Source of the DNA: Chitinophaga niabensis
GTDB lineage: Bacteria > Bacteroidota > Bacteroidia > Chitinophagales > Chitinophagaceae
Reading direction: 5' to 3'
DNA length: 64,000 nucleotides
NCBI GenBank assembly: GCA_017849435.1
Contig: JAFIGY010000006.1
Coordinates: 1 to 64,000 of the forward strand
Below are positions 9,088-17,400 of this stretch, piece after piece. How positions within the stretch are numbered: the first letter of the stretch is position 1; each line of letters opens with the position of its first letter. Both the position numbers and the translations under genes were made by a program. The notes under the pieces were generated by a model that was not told the DNA's origin, did not search any database, and was given only the letters and a program-made list of their open reading frames with translations.

Positions 9088-9585
9088 ATGAGCCTTGAGC
9101 AATTGCAACTCGATCCCTTCTTCTTAGCACAAATGTACGACCAGCCTATCATTCCGGAGGCGCAACGCGTACAACCGGCAGTGGAGAAAGCATTGCCCAA
9201 AGTGAAATATTTAGGCGAAAATCAAAAAAACATCCTGCTGCTGATACAAAATGAAAGCGAAGCGTATTTGAACGAGGAATTATTCAATCTGCTTACAAAT
9301 ATTTTAAATGCATGCAAACTGGGCATGCAGGATGTTGCATTGCTGAACATCGCACAATACCCCGGGCTCACCCTCGCTGATTACGGAAAAGCACTGCCGG
9401 TGAAACAATGCATCTTTTTCGCTATACCGCCGGCTGCATTGGGGTTACCGCCGATGGATCCCTATGAGATAACAGCGCAGGGAAGCATCGCCACGCTTTA
9501 CTCGGACGCTCTGCAACAGATTGCAACAGATAAAATATTGAAAGGCAAACTCTGGATGGGATTAAAACAACTTTTTGGAATATAA
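9088..9585 (+). CDS. Conserved hypothetical protein, 165 residues
   Basis: Not recognised. It is a soluble protein with an even hydrophobic/charged pattern and no signal peptide or membrane segment. The body holds a helical part (residues 40-75) and a segment that looks like mixed alpha/beta (LTLADYGKALPVKQCIFFAIPPAALGL). It lies 9 nt before rdgB in the same direction, though rdgB seems to have its own promoter inside the 3' end of this gene. Composition and codon use match the neighbours, so I take it as real. Confidence 0.75.
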   Translation: MSLEQLQLDPFFLAQMYDQPIIPEAQRVQPAVEKALPKVKYLGENQKNILLLIQNESEAYLNEELFNLLTNILNACKLGMQDVALLNIAQYPGLTLADYGKALPVKQCIFFAIPPAALGLPPMDPYEITAQGSIATLYSDALQQIATDKILKGKLWMGLKQLFGI

Positions 9586-9590
9586 TTTTG
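9583..9590 (+). promoter_or_regulatory. -7 promoter element for rdgB, probably leaderless mRNA
   Basis: TAATTTTG fits TAnnTTTG and is followed by only CAGC before the rdgB ATG at 9595. It overlaps the stop of the preceding gene. No good TTTG -33 element is seen at the right distance. Confidence 0.4.
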
Positions 9591-9594
9591 CAGC

Positions 9595-10182
9595 ATGACG
9601 CTCGTATTTGCAACCAACAACGACAACAAGGTAAAAGAGATCCGTTCCCTGCTGGGAGATGCATTCAGCATCGTCACCCTTCACGAGGCCGGTATCAATA
9701 TTGACATTCCCGAACCGCATGACACACTGGAAGCCAATGCCCGGGAAAAATCAGAGACCATATATAAGATGACCGGCCAGGACGCCTTCTCGGAAGATAC
9801 CGGCATGGAAGTGGACGCGCTTGACGGTGAACCGGGTGTGCTCTCCGCACGTTATGCCGGTGAACAGAAAAGCGCGGATGATAATATCGAAAAGGTATTA
9901 CGAAAGCTGAAAGACCAACCCAACCGCCAAGCACGCTTCCGGACCGTGATCTCCCTGATCCTGAATGGACGCGAATACCAGTTTGAAGGCATTGCAGAAG
10001 GAACGATACTGGAGGAAAGAAAAGGCGGCAGGGGATTCGGTTATGATCCAGTATTTCAACCGGCCGGCAGCGAAAAGTCCTTCGCCGAAATGGACCTTGC
10101 AGAAAAAAATCAATATAGTCACCGCGCAAAAGCATTCAAAAAGCTCATCGCATTCTTACAACAACAGCATGGCAAGAGTTAA
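9595..10182 (+). CDS. rdgB: XTP/dITP diphosphatase (RdgB/HAM1 family)
   Basis: House-cleaning enzyme that hydrolyses dITP, XTP and related non-canonical purine nucleotides to monophosphates. The 195-residue protein opens with LVFATNNDNKVKEI, the family signature, and has EDTGMEVDALDGEPGVLSAR (metal and substrate site), GRGFGYDPVF and the final SHRAKAFKKL. It overlaps the next gene by 14 nt and heads a unit of rdgB, thioesterase and nitroreductase. Confidence 0.96.
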   Translation: MTLVFATNNDNKVKEIRSLLGDAFSIVTLHEAGINIDIPEPHDTLEANAREKSETIYKMTGQDAFSEDTGMEVDALDGEPGVLSARYAGEQKSADDNIEKVLRKLKDQPNRQARFRTVISLILNGREYQFEGIAEGTILEERKGGRGFGYDPVFQPAGSEKSFAEMDLAEKNQYSHRAKAFKKLIAFLQQQHGKS

Positions 10183-10597
10183 AATAGAAATGCCCTCCTC
10201 CTATCGCTTCTCTACCACTATCCCGGTACGCATCAGTGATGTGAATTACGGCGGACATGTAGGCAATGACGCCATTATATCTATCCTTCACGAAGCCCGC
10301 CTGCAATACCTTTCCGCCATCGGATGCACCGAGCTGGATGCTTTCGGCACGGCCATGATCATGGCAGACCTCGCCGTAGTGTACAAGGGTGAAGGGTTTT
10401 ACGGCGATCAGTTCATCGTGGAAATAGCGGCCGGAGAGCTGAGCAGTTTCGGTTTCGACCTGTTCTACCGCATCAGCACACAGAAAGAAGGAAAACAGAC
10501 GATCATCGCGGAAGCGAAAACAGGCATGGTTTGTTTTGATTACACAAACAGAAAGGTAGCCCGACTGCCGGAAAAATTATCCCAGGAATTAATATGA
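10169..10597 (+). CDS. Acyl-CoA thioesterase, hot-dog (4HBT) fold
   Basis: A 142-residue protein of the 4HBT family. The pattern RISDVNYGGHVGNDAIISIL near the start is the family's substrate-binding block (usually DxxxxGHVNN), and the later part has the GEGFYGDQFIVE strand typical of the fold. The ATG at 10169 is chosen over longer upstream frames, which only re-read rdgB. It overlaps the end of rdgB by 14 nt and the nitroreductase start by ATGA. Substrate is unknown. Confidence 0.85.
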   Translation: MARVKIEMPSSYRFSTTIPVRISDVNYGGHVGNDAIISILHEARLQYLSAIGCTELDAFGTAMIMADLAVVYKGEGFYGDQFIVEIAAGELSSFGFDLFYRISTQKEGKQTIIAEAKTGMVCFDYTNRKVARLPEKLSQELI

Positions 10598-11181
10598 TCA
10601 GCATGGTACTTAACAACATTACAGACATCATTACCCATCGCCGGACGGTGAAACCGACGAATATGAACGGAAAGAAGATCGACGACGGAACGGTGCGGGA
10701 GTTGCTGCACCTCGCGGATTGGGCGCCCACACACGGACATACGGAGCCCTGGTATTTCGTGGTATACTCTGGCGACAAAGTACAGCAGTTCTGCCTGGAT
10801 CATGCCGAACTCTATAAGTCTTACACCCCCTCGGCCGGATACATCCCGGGGAATTACGAAAAGCTCCGTACCCAGGGCGACCTGGCCTCTCATGTAGTAG
10901 CGATCTGTATGAAACGGGGCACCAATCCCAAGATCCCGGAAATAGAAGAGATCGCGGCGGTGGCCTGCGCCGTGGAAAACGTATGGCTGGGCGCTACCGC
11001 GCAAGGTATTGCCGCTTACTGGGGATCGGGTGGTATGACGTATCATCCGGCCATGCAGGATTACCTGGGCCTGGGAGATAATGATAAAGTGCTCGGCTTC
11101 CTCTACCTCGGGTATTCTGAAGAAGGCCCCCGCACCGGCCGGCGCGTGAAGCCGCTGGAAGAAAAGATCAAATGGATGTAA
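10594..11181 (+). CDS. Nitroreductase family protein
   Basis: A 195-residue FMN-dependent NAD(P)H oxidoreductase of the small nitroreductase type (YdjA-like). RRTVKPTNM near residue 17 binds the FMN phosphate, LADWAPTHGHTEPWYF follows, and ENVWLGATAQGIAAYWGSGG is the usual helix-loop. The start overlaps the thioesterase stop (ATGA), which shows translational coupling. Physiological substrate is unknown. Confidence 0.9.
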   Translation: MISMVLNNITDIITHRRTVKPTNMNGKKIDDGTVRELLHLADWAPTHGHTEPWYFVVYSGDKVQQFCLDHAELYKSYTPSAGYIPGNYEKLRTQGDLASHVVAICMKRGTNPKIPEIEEIAAVACAVENVWLGATAQGIAAYWGSGGMTYHPAMQDYLGLGDNDKVLGFLYLGYSEEGPRTGRRVKPLEEKIKWM

Positions 11182-12744
11182 TCACTGCAGCCGGTATGTT
11201 CTGGCCAACGCTTCAAAAGAACGTACCTGCTGTTCTTCCCAGCTTTTATCTTTCCCCGTCTCCACCGCCATGATGGCGGCTACGGCCGGGGCTATACGAA
11301 CTGCTTCTTCCGCATCCAGGAAAAGTGCGCGGGTACGGCGGGCCAGCACATCTTCCACCGTATGCGCCATTTCTGTGCGCACCGCCCATATTACCTGCGC
11401 TTTAATGATGCCCAATGCCGTGCTGAGCGTTTCACCGCCGCCGGGGAGATTGCGGACTGTGACAGCGTCTGAGCCGTAATAATATAAAGGGTCTGCTTCG
11501 CCGAGCTTTTCTGCGGAACCGTGGATCGGCAGATGCCGCGTAGTGGAGGTCACGGGTTTCCACTGTTTTACTTTCTCGAGTTTATTCACCACATCTTCCC
11601 CCATCCTGCGATAGGTGGTCCACTTGCCGCCAAGGATCGTCACAAGCCCGGAAGCAGATACCATGATCTTATGATTGCGGGAGATCTCTTTCGTTTTTTC
11701 GCTCTTTTCCGGTTTCGCAAGCGGACGAAGACCTGCCCATACACTTTTCACATCCGCCCGGGTGGGTACACGCGCCAGATATTGTCCGGCCGTATGGAGG
11801 ATAAAGCTGATCTCTTTTTCCATCGCCACGGGATCAAGACTGATCTCATTCACGGGATTGTCTGTAGTTCCCACAACTACTTTGTTGTGCCAGGGTACCG
11901 CGAACAATACGCGGCCATCGCTGGTTTTTGGGATCATCAGGGCATTATCACCGGGCAGGAAAGCGTGGTCCAATACCAGATGCACTCCCTGGCTCGCCAC
12001 GATCTTGCGTTTGATACCGGGGTCGTCCATTTCGAGGATGTCGTCTACAAAAACACCGGTGGCATTGATGATCCCTTTCGTTTTCAATTTATATACACGC
12101 CCGGTTTCCACATCTTCCGCCGTTACGACAGACACCTGCCTGTTACCGTTCTTCCCGAGCGCTTTTACTTTGATATAATTCATGGCAAGACCACCCTGTT
12201 CGTAGATCGTTTGCATGAGATTGATGGCCAGTCGTGCATCATCAAATTGCCCGTCGTGGTAAAGTATCCCTGCCGCCAGACCTTTCCCGCTTAATCCAGG
12301 TAACTTTTCGAGAGTCGTTTTCCGCGAGATATGTACCGAACTCCCGAGGCTGAGGCGCCCTGCCATCCAGTCGTACAGCTTCAGCCCGATCGTATAATAA
12401 ATACCTTCCCACCAGCTGTAAGCGGGTATAATGAAGGAGAGGTTACGGGAGAGATGCCTGGCATTTTTCAGCAACAAACCTCTTTCCACACTGGCTTCCC
12501 GCACCAGGGCAACATCTCCCTGCGCCAGGTACCTTACGCCTCCGTGCAAGAGTTTGGTGGCTTTACTGGACGTGGATTTAGCGAAATCGGATTGCTCCAG
12601 CAGCAATGTTTTGTATCCCCTGGTGGTGGCTTCCAGCGCGGCTCCGAGGCCTGTGGCGCCGCCACCGATAACAATCACATCCCATTCCTGTTCCTGTTCA
12701 ATGACTTTCAGCTGTTCTTGACGATTCATTGTCTCTTTGTTCAA
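11182..12744 (-). CDS. glpD: Glycerol-3-phosphate dehydrogenase, FAD-dependent
   Basis: Membrane-associated flavoenzyme that oxidises glycerol 3-phosphate to dihydroxyacetone phosphate and feeds electrons to quinone. The 520-residue protein has the FAD-binding segment VIVIGGGATGLGAALEA at residue 23, then STSSKATKLLHGGVRYL, both GlpD signatures, and VWAGLRPL and GGKWTTYRRM near the C-terminal domain. It follows glpK after 132 nt and has its own -7 element at 12782-12789, so it may be expressed both with and without glpK. Confidence 0.96.
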   Translation of the reverse strand: MNKETMNRQEQLKVIEQEQEWDVIVIGGGATGLGAALEATTRGYKTLLLEQSDFAKSTSSKATKLLHGGVRYLAQGDVALVREASVERGLLLKNARHLSRNLSFIIPAYSWWEGIYYTIGLKLYDWMAGRLSLGSSVHISRKTTLEKLPGLSGKGLAAGILYHDGQFDDARLAINLMQTIYEQGGLAMNYIKVKALGKNGNRQVSVVTAEDVETGRVYKLKTKGIINATGVFVDDILEMDDPGIKRKIVASQGVHLVLDHAFLPGDNALMIPKTSDGRVLFAVPWHNKVVVGTTDNPVNEISLDPVAMEKEISFILHTAGQYLARVPTRADVKSVWAGLRPLAKPEKSEKTKEISRNHKIMVSASGLVTILGGKWTTYRRMGEDVVNKLEKVKQWKPVTSTTRHLPIHGSAEKLGEADPLYYYGSDAVTVRNLPGGGETLSTALGIIKAQVIWAVRTEMAHTVEDVLARRTRALFLDAEEAVRIAPAVAAIMAVETGKDKSWEEQQVRSFEALARTYRLQ

Positions 12745-12781
12745 GCATTATTATACAATATACATCGCATTCCGATACTGG

Positions 12782-12789
12782 CAAATTTA
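12782..12789 (-). promoter_or_regulatory. Likely -7 promoter element of glpD
   Basis: Minus-strand TAAATTTG fits TAnnTTTG, 38 nt upstream of the glpD start, in the 132-nt gap after glpK. Confidence 0.5.
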
Positions 12790-12876
12790 ATACCTTTCTC
12801 TCGTTTTTTTCTGGTGAATATAGCGCGATGGTACATGTTAGTAGTAACAACCTGCGCGGGGGCATTGTTCCTGCTG

Positions 12877-14364
12877 CTACAGATCCCAGTTCTTCACCCG
12901 CGCAATGGCTTTCTGCCATTTCTCCCGAAGTCCGGGCACACTGTTCCCCGGCCGGAACGTTCTGGCGATCGTGTATTGCTCCCTGATCTCCTGCAGGGTC
13001 CAGAAGCCGGTGGCGAGGCCGGCGAGATACGCAACGCCAGTGGCGGCTGCGGGCTGAACCTGCGGACGCATGACGGGATAACGAAGGATGTCTGTCTGCA
13101 TTTGCATGAAGAAGTCGTAGGTCGCAGAAGTGCCGTCTACCCGTAATTCCGTAATAGCGCGACCACTGTCTTTCTCCATTGCCTCCAGTGCATCGGCAAT
13201 GCCAAGGGCCACGCCTTCCAGCGCCGCGCGTGCGATGTGACCGGAGGAAGTGCCGCGGGTGATGCCGATGATCATGCCGCGGGCGTAAGGGTCCCAGTAA
13301 GGGGCACCGAGGCCGGACAGTGCGGGGACGAAGAGCACGCCGCCGTTGTCAGGTTCTGTTTGGGCGAGGGCTTCGATCTCCGCAGTGGATTCGATGAGCC
13401 CCAGTCCATCCCTGATCCAGCGGAATACGGAACTGCCGCCGAATACGCTGCCTTCCAGGGCATAGGTAACGTTATCGCCTATACGCCAGGCAATGGTGGT
13501 CAGCAGATGATTTTCAGATATGATAGGCTGGCTGCCGATATTCATTAATGCAAAGCATCCGCTCCCATAAGTGTTCTTCACCATCCCGGGTTCCAGGCAC
13601 ATCTGCCCAAACAGGGCAGCCTGCTGATCCCCTGCCATGGCGGCAATGGGGATGGATGTGTGAAACAGGGAAGAAGCGGTATGCGCAATAATCTCGCTGT
13701 TGGAGCAAATGCCCGGAAGTAATTGATGGGGTATATTGAAAAGGCGCAACAGTTCTTCATCCCAGGTAAGGGTATGAATGTTGAAGAGCATGGTGCGCGA
13801 AGCGTTGGTTACATCTGTGAGGTGGGTTTTACCATCGCTGAGCTTCCACAACAGCCAGGAGTCGATGGTGCCGAAAGCCAGCCGGCCCTGTTCCGCCTGC
13901 GTTCTGCCATCTTTCACATGATCGAGTATCCACGCGATCTTGCTGGCGGAAAAGTATGCATCGAGGATCAGTCCGGTTTTCTGCCGGATCATGCCGGAGA
14001 ACCCCTGGTACCTGAACGCATCACATAATTTTGAAGTGCGCCTGTCCTGCCACGCAATGGCATTATACACTGGCTCCCCGCTGACGCGGTCCCATAGCAC
14101 AGTGGTCTCCCGCTGACTGGCCATCCCTATTCCTGCTATTTCACCGGCATCGATCCCTGCGTCTTCGATCAGCTCTTCGATGACAGACAGCATGGTGAAC
14201 CAGATCTCATTCGGATCCACCTCTATCCAGCCGGGCTGCGGATAATATTTCTCGTATTCTTTCTGCAATTGCAGCACCACCTGCCCCTGACGGGAGAATA
14301 GCGCTGCACCGGCGGCGCTGGAGCCGAGGTCCAGGGACAGGATATATTTTTTCTGACCGTTCAT
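12877..14364 (-). CDS. glpK: Glycerol kinase-like FGGY kinase, divergent
   Basis: FGGY-family kinase of 495 residues, expected to phosphorylate glycerol. Glycerol-contact segments are kept: SQRETTVLWD (Arg-Glu), KTGLILDAYFSASK (Tyr), AGDQQAALFGQ (Asp-Gln), and KNTYGSGCF. The phosphate-binding segments differ from the usual enzyme: the standard DQGTTSSRA is here DLGSSAAGA, so the arginine is lost, and the adenosine-site VDGG is VDGT (residues 409-412). Genome context (padR 12 nt upstream, glpD downstream) supports a glycerol role. It could have altered kinetics or regulation, or act on a related polyol. Confidence 0.85.
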   Translation of the reverse strand: MNGQKKYILSLDLGSSAAGAALFSRQGQVVLQLQKEYEKYYPQPGWIEVDPNEIWFTMLSVIEELIEDAGIDAGEIAGIGMASQRETTVLWDRVSGEPVYNAIAWQDRRTSKLCDAFRYQGFSGMIRQKTGLILDAYFSASKIAWILDHVKDGRTQAEQGRLAFGTIDSWLLWKLSDGKTHLTDVTNASRTMLFNIHTLTWDEELLRLFNIPHQLLPGICSNSEIIAHTASSLFHTSIPIAAMAGDQQAALFGQMCLEPGMVKNTYGSGCFALMNIGSQPIISENHLLTTIAWRIGDNVTYALEGSVFGGSSVFRWIRDGLGLIESTAEIEALAQTEPDNGGVLFVPALSGLGAPYWDPYARGMIIGITRGTSSGHIARAALEGVALGIADALEAMEKDSGRAITELRVDGTSATYDFFMQMQTDILRYPVMRPQVQPAAATGVAYLAGLATGFWTLQEIREQYTIARTFRPGNSVPGLREKWQKAIARVKNWDL

Positions 14365-14376
14365 CTTGCCGAAATT

Positions 14377-14727
14377 TTACACATTCTTCAGGTCTGCGAT
14401 GGCCTGCATCAGCTCACCGAGATATTGATACATGGTTTCCAGGTATTCATTACCCAAGTCCGTCAGTTTATAATATTTACGCGGCACTCCTTCCTCCATT
14501 TCCACCCATCGCGAATCCACCAGCTTTTCTTTCTTCAGCCGGCTCAACAGCGGATAAATCGTGCCTTCCGCGATATCCATATCTGCCAGATGCTTGATCT
14601 CGCTGATCAATTCATACCCGTACCGCTCCTTCTTTTGCAGCAGGAGCATGATGATATACTCGAACAGTCCTTTTTTGATCTGGGATTGCCAGCGGGTGAT
14701 GAAATAGGCATTTTGCTTACTCTCCAT
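14377..14727 (-). CDS. PadR family transcriptional regulator
   Basis: A 116-residue winged-helix DNA-binding protein. The ATG at 14727 is preferred to a longer upstream frame because it begins just before the conserved region and a TATATTTG promoter lies 24 nt upstream. The core KKGLFEYIIMLLLQKKERYG, ELISEIKHLADMDIAEGTIY and PLLSRLKKEKLV is the PadR winged helix; the C-terminal helix (LETMYQYLGELMQAIADL) dimerises. It stands 12 nt before glpK, so it probably controls its own operon with glpK-glpD; its ligand is unknown. Confidence 0.9.
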   Translation of the reverse strand: MESKQNAYFITRWQSQIKKGLFEYIIMLLLQKKERYGYELISEIKHLADMDIAEGTIYPLLSRLKKEKLVDSRWVEMEEGVPRKYYKLTDLGNEYLETMYQYLGELMQAIADLKNV

Positions 14728-14750
14728 ACAGGATCGGTGCGTTAAGAAGC

Positions 14751-14758
14751 CAAATATA
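14751..14758 (-). promoter_or_regulatory. Likely -7 promoter element of padR-glpK
   Basis: Minus-strand TATATTTG matches TAnnTTTG exactly. A TTTG that could be the -33 element lies at 14783-14786, slightly farther than usual and inside the end of the GH125 gene. Confidence 0.5.
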
Positions 14759-14773
14759 AAGGACAATCCCCGT

Positions 14774-16192
14774 TTATTTGAGCAAATGCGGCCGTTCCCG
14801 GAACACTTTCCAGATAAACTCTCCGAAAATGGTGTTGGCCCAGGCGAACCAGGAGCGGGTAAATTTCGCCGGATCGTCCTGGTGGAAGGATTCATGCATG
14901 AAACCTTTACCGGCATGGCACTTTTGCAGGGTTTGCAGGCACTGCCGGATCTCCGCATCGTTATTGCTGGTAAGGCCCTGCATCACGATGCTGATGGGCC
15001 AGATGCGGTGCAGACCGGTATGCGGACTTCCGATCCCTTTCCCCGCCTTTCCTGAAAAGAAGAACGGGTTCTCCCCGGACAGGATCAGCTTGCGGGTATT
15101 GGCATACACGGGGTCGTTGGGTTTCACCGCGCCGAGGTACGGGAGAGACAGCAGGCTGGGCACATTGGCATCGTCCATAAGATGGAAGCTGCCGAAACCG
15201 TTCACTTCAAAGGCATACACCTTTCCAAACTGCGGATGTGTTACCACCGCATAGCGTTGCAATGCGTTCTCCACTTCCGTAGCCAAAGCGCGGCAGGCTG
15301 TGGCCAGTTCGGTATCCTTATGCAGGGCCTGCACCATTTCTGCGGCCTGACGCAGGCTCACCACGGCGAAGAAGTTGGAGGGGACGAGGAAACTGAAGAT
15401 GGTAGCGTCGTCACTGGGGCGGAAAGCGGAACAGATTAGTCCCACCGGCTTTACAGGATAACCATATCCGCTCAACGGCACGCCGTCTGTGGCCCAGGAG
15501 GTCTTGCGCTGGAAGTGGTACGGTCCCTGGCCATCTTTTCTTTGTTGCTCTTTGAATGTTTTGAGGATGAGTTGTACCGCGCTTTTCCAGGCGTCATCAA
15601 AAGGTGCGGCATCACCGGTGATCTTCCAGTATTGATAGCTCAGGCGGATAGGATAACAGAGGGAATCGATCTCCCATTTGCGTTCGTGGATACCGGGTTT
15701 CATATCAGTGATATCCGATTTCCATTCGCCCTGTTTGTTTTCGTCTTTATAGAAGGCGTTGGCGTAAGGGTCTTTATGAATGCATTTTACCTGGTGATTG
15801 ATCACGCCGGCAATGAGGTGCTGCAATGGCACATCGTCCTTCACCAGCTGCAGATATGGCGTTACCTGCGCCGTACTGTCGCGAAGCCACATGGCATCGA
15901 TATCTCCCGTGATCACATACGTATCCGGGCGATCGTTCTTCATTTCATGCTCCACGGTGGTATCCAGCGTATTCGGAAAGCAGTTCTCGAAAAGCCACGC
16001 CAGTTCAGGGTTTCCGCTTTTGCTTTTCACAGCGGCGATCGCTTTCTCTACAGCATCGCTGCGGAATTTGCGTTTCGCTTCCGGAATGCGCACAACGGGG
16101 AAATCAGGCAATGCTGCCCAGGAAAGCGCGGGGCGCAGGAGTATAGCGGATGACAGCAGGGCGGATTGCTGCAGGAATTTTCTTCTGCTCAT
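14774..16192 (-). CDS. GH125 exo-alpha-1,6-mannosidase-like glycoside hydrolase
   Basis: A 472-residue enzyme of the DUF1237/GH125 family, which removes terminal alpha-1,6-linked mannose by inversion. The N-terminus MSRRKFLQQSALLSSAILL looks like a Tat or long Sec signal. Family signatures are present: TYVITGDIDAMWLRDSTAQV (residues about 91-110, substrate and acid residues), KWEIDSLCYPIRLSY, and the C-terminal GLHRIWPISIVMQ and HESFHQDDPAKFTRSWFAWA. It follows the sialidase after 71 nt in the same direction and so is probably the last gene of the sialoglycan operon, where it would trim mannose from N-glycan cores or mannoproteins. Confidence 0.88.
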   Translation of the reverse strand: MSRRKFLQQSALLSSAILLRPALSWAALPDFPVVRIPEAKRKFRSDAVEKAIAAVKSKSGNPELAWLFENCFPNTLDTTVEHEMKNDRPDTYVITGDIDAMWLRDSTAQVTPYLQLVKDDVPLQHLIAGVINHQVKCIHKDPYANAFYKDENKQGEWKSDITDMKPGIHERKWEIDSLCYPIRLSYQYWKITGDAAPFDDAWKSAVQLILKTFKEQQRKDGQGPYHFQRKTSWATDGVPLSGYGYPVKPVGLICSAFRPSDDATIFSFLVPSNFFAVVSLRQAAEMVQALHKDTELATACRALATEVENALQRYAVVTHPQFGKVYAFEVNGFGSFHLMDDANVPSLLSLPYLGAVKPNDPVYANTRKLILSGENPFFFSGKAGKGIGSPHTGLHRIWPISIVMQGLTSNNDAEIRQCLQTLQKCHAGKGFMHESFHQDDPAKFTRSWFAWANTIFGEFIWKVFRERPHLLK

Positions 16193-16263
16193 ATAGATAG
16201 TCCTTTTTTCAGTTAAAGCTGAAAAATAGGAAGTTCCTGCGCAATTTTCGCTGCTAAAATGTG

Positions 16264-17400
16264 CTAATATCGAACGACGGTGAAAATGATGCGTGCGTAT
16301 TTCTCCTTCTCATATAACACACCGATCCTTCCTTTCCCGAGGAGAACCATATCCGAATAAGCAGCATTTCCCGCCACGCCGGTTTGATCTATTACATGGC
16401 TTTGCGTCCAGGTTTTGCCTTCGTCTTTACTGATCCGCAGGGTGAGGTTATCCCGCCTGGTGGTATCGGCGGCATTGCTGAACGCCACCACTGCCCTGCC
16501 CTTGTGAGCACCGATGGTCAAAATACTGCCCTGGCAGATGGCATCCGGCAACTGGTGATCGTAATAAGCGGTATCCCAGTGTGCACCGCCATCGCTGCTG
16601 ATGGCAACGATCCTCGTTTTGATATTTCCCTGCTGGTTGCGGATGTTCATCATCAGTTTGTTCCCACTCAATTCCGTGGCCATTGCTTCGTTCCCGCCGG
16701 GAAAAGGAACATCCCCGCTGAGATGGAATGTTTTACCGTGATCATCCGTATAATAGCCATGAGCGCGGTATTCCATGAATTTCGGCTGCGGATCGCCGGC
16801 AGAATGATTGGCGGCTACAAATATCCGGCCTTTGTATTGTCCGGATTGGAATTGCATCGCATGGCCGGGGGTGTTGAAGTTACAGCGCCAGTCCTCCGCG
16901 AAATGATACGGTGCAGTTTTGGGTCGATGTACCTGTGCCGTGATGTTCACGGGATCCGACCAGGTTTGCCCGTTATCCGCGGAGGTCCGGTACCACACCT
17001 CCCGCAATCCTTTTCCTTTTCTCACTTCACTTTCATGATTATTGCCCGTGTTGTAAAAAAGAAAAATGCGGCCACGAGGGTATGCCGGGTCTGTGAAGTC
17101 CGCCACGGGTGCAGGGTTTCCGGCCTGCAACTTTCCGTTATCAGCCACTACCTGCAGTGTGCTCCATGTTTTCCCTTTATCCCTGCTCCGCTTCATTACG
17201 ATGTCAATATCCCCGAAATCGCTGCTGTTGTCTGCTCTTCCCTCGCAAAAGGCCAGCAGATCACCATTGGGGGCTTTGATAAAAGCGGGAATCCGGAAAG
17301 ATGCATACCCTTCCTTCCCGGATTCAAAAACTGCAGTTTGTGCCATCGCTGGTGGAAAGCCGGTACAGATCAGGATAGCGATATAAATGATGTTTTTCAT
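16264..17400 (-). CDS. Exo-alpha-sialidase (GH33)
   Basis: Secreted neuraminidase of 378 residues that frees terminal sialic acid. The ATG at 17400 is chosen because it starts a clean signal peptide (MKNIIYIAILICTGFPPAMA) and overlaps the symporter stop as ATGA. The FRIP motif (SFRIPAFI) carries the first arginine of the triad; Asp-box repeats are visible as SRDKGKTW, SADNGQTW, TDDHGKTF, SSDGGAHW and SKDEGKTW. It ends with a Tyr/Glu-containing YSDMVLL and GVLYEKEKY, the nucleophile region. It would supply Neu5Ac to the mutarotase, symporter and lyase coded upstream. Confidence 0.93.
   Translation of the reverse strand: MKNIIYIAILICTGFPPAMAQTAVFESGKEGYASFRIPAFIKAPNGDLLAFCEGRADNSSDFGDIDIVMKRSRDKGKTWSTLQVVADNGKLQAGNPAPVADFTDPAYPRGRIFLFYNTGNNHESEVRKGKGLREVWYRTSADNGQTWSDPVNITAQVHRPKTAPYHFAEDWRCNFNTPGHAMQFQSGQYKGRIFVAANHSAGDPQPKFMEYRAHGYYTDDHGKTFHLSGDVPFPGGNEAMATELSGNKLMMNIRNQQGNIKTRIVAISSDGGAHWDTAYYDHQLPDAICQGSILTIGAHKGRAVVAFSNAADTTRRDNLTLRISKDEGKTWTQSHVIDQTGVAGNAAYSDMVLLGKGRIGVLYEKEKYARIIFTVVRY

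Noticed and set aside
11521-12294. Plus-strand open frame opposite glpD
   Set aside because: The glpD frame has all family motifs; this one has none.
16205-16226. TTTTTCAG/CTGAAAAA hairpin between sialidase and GH125 genes as a terminator
   Set aside because: Stem is weak and A/T-based; without more evidence I keep the two genes in one operon.
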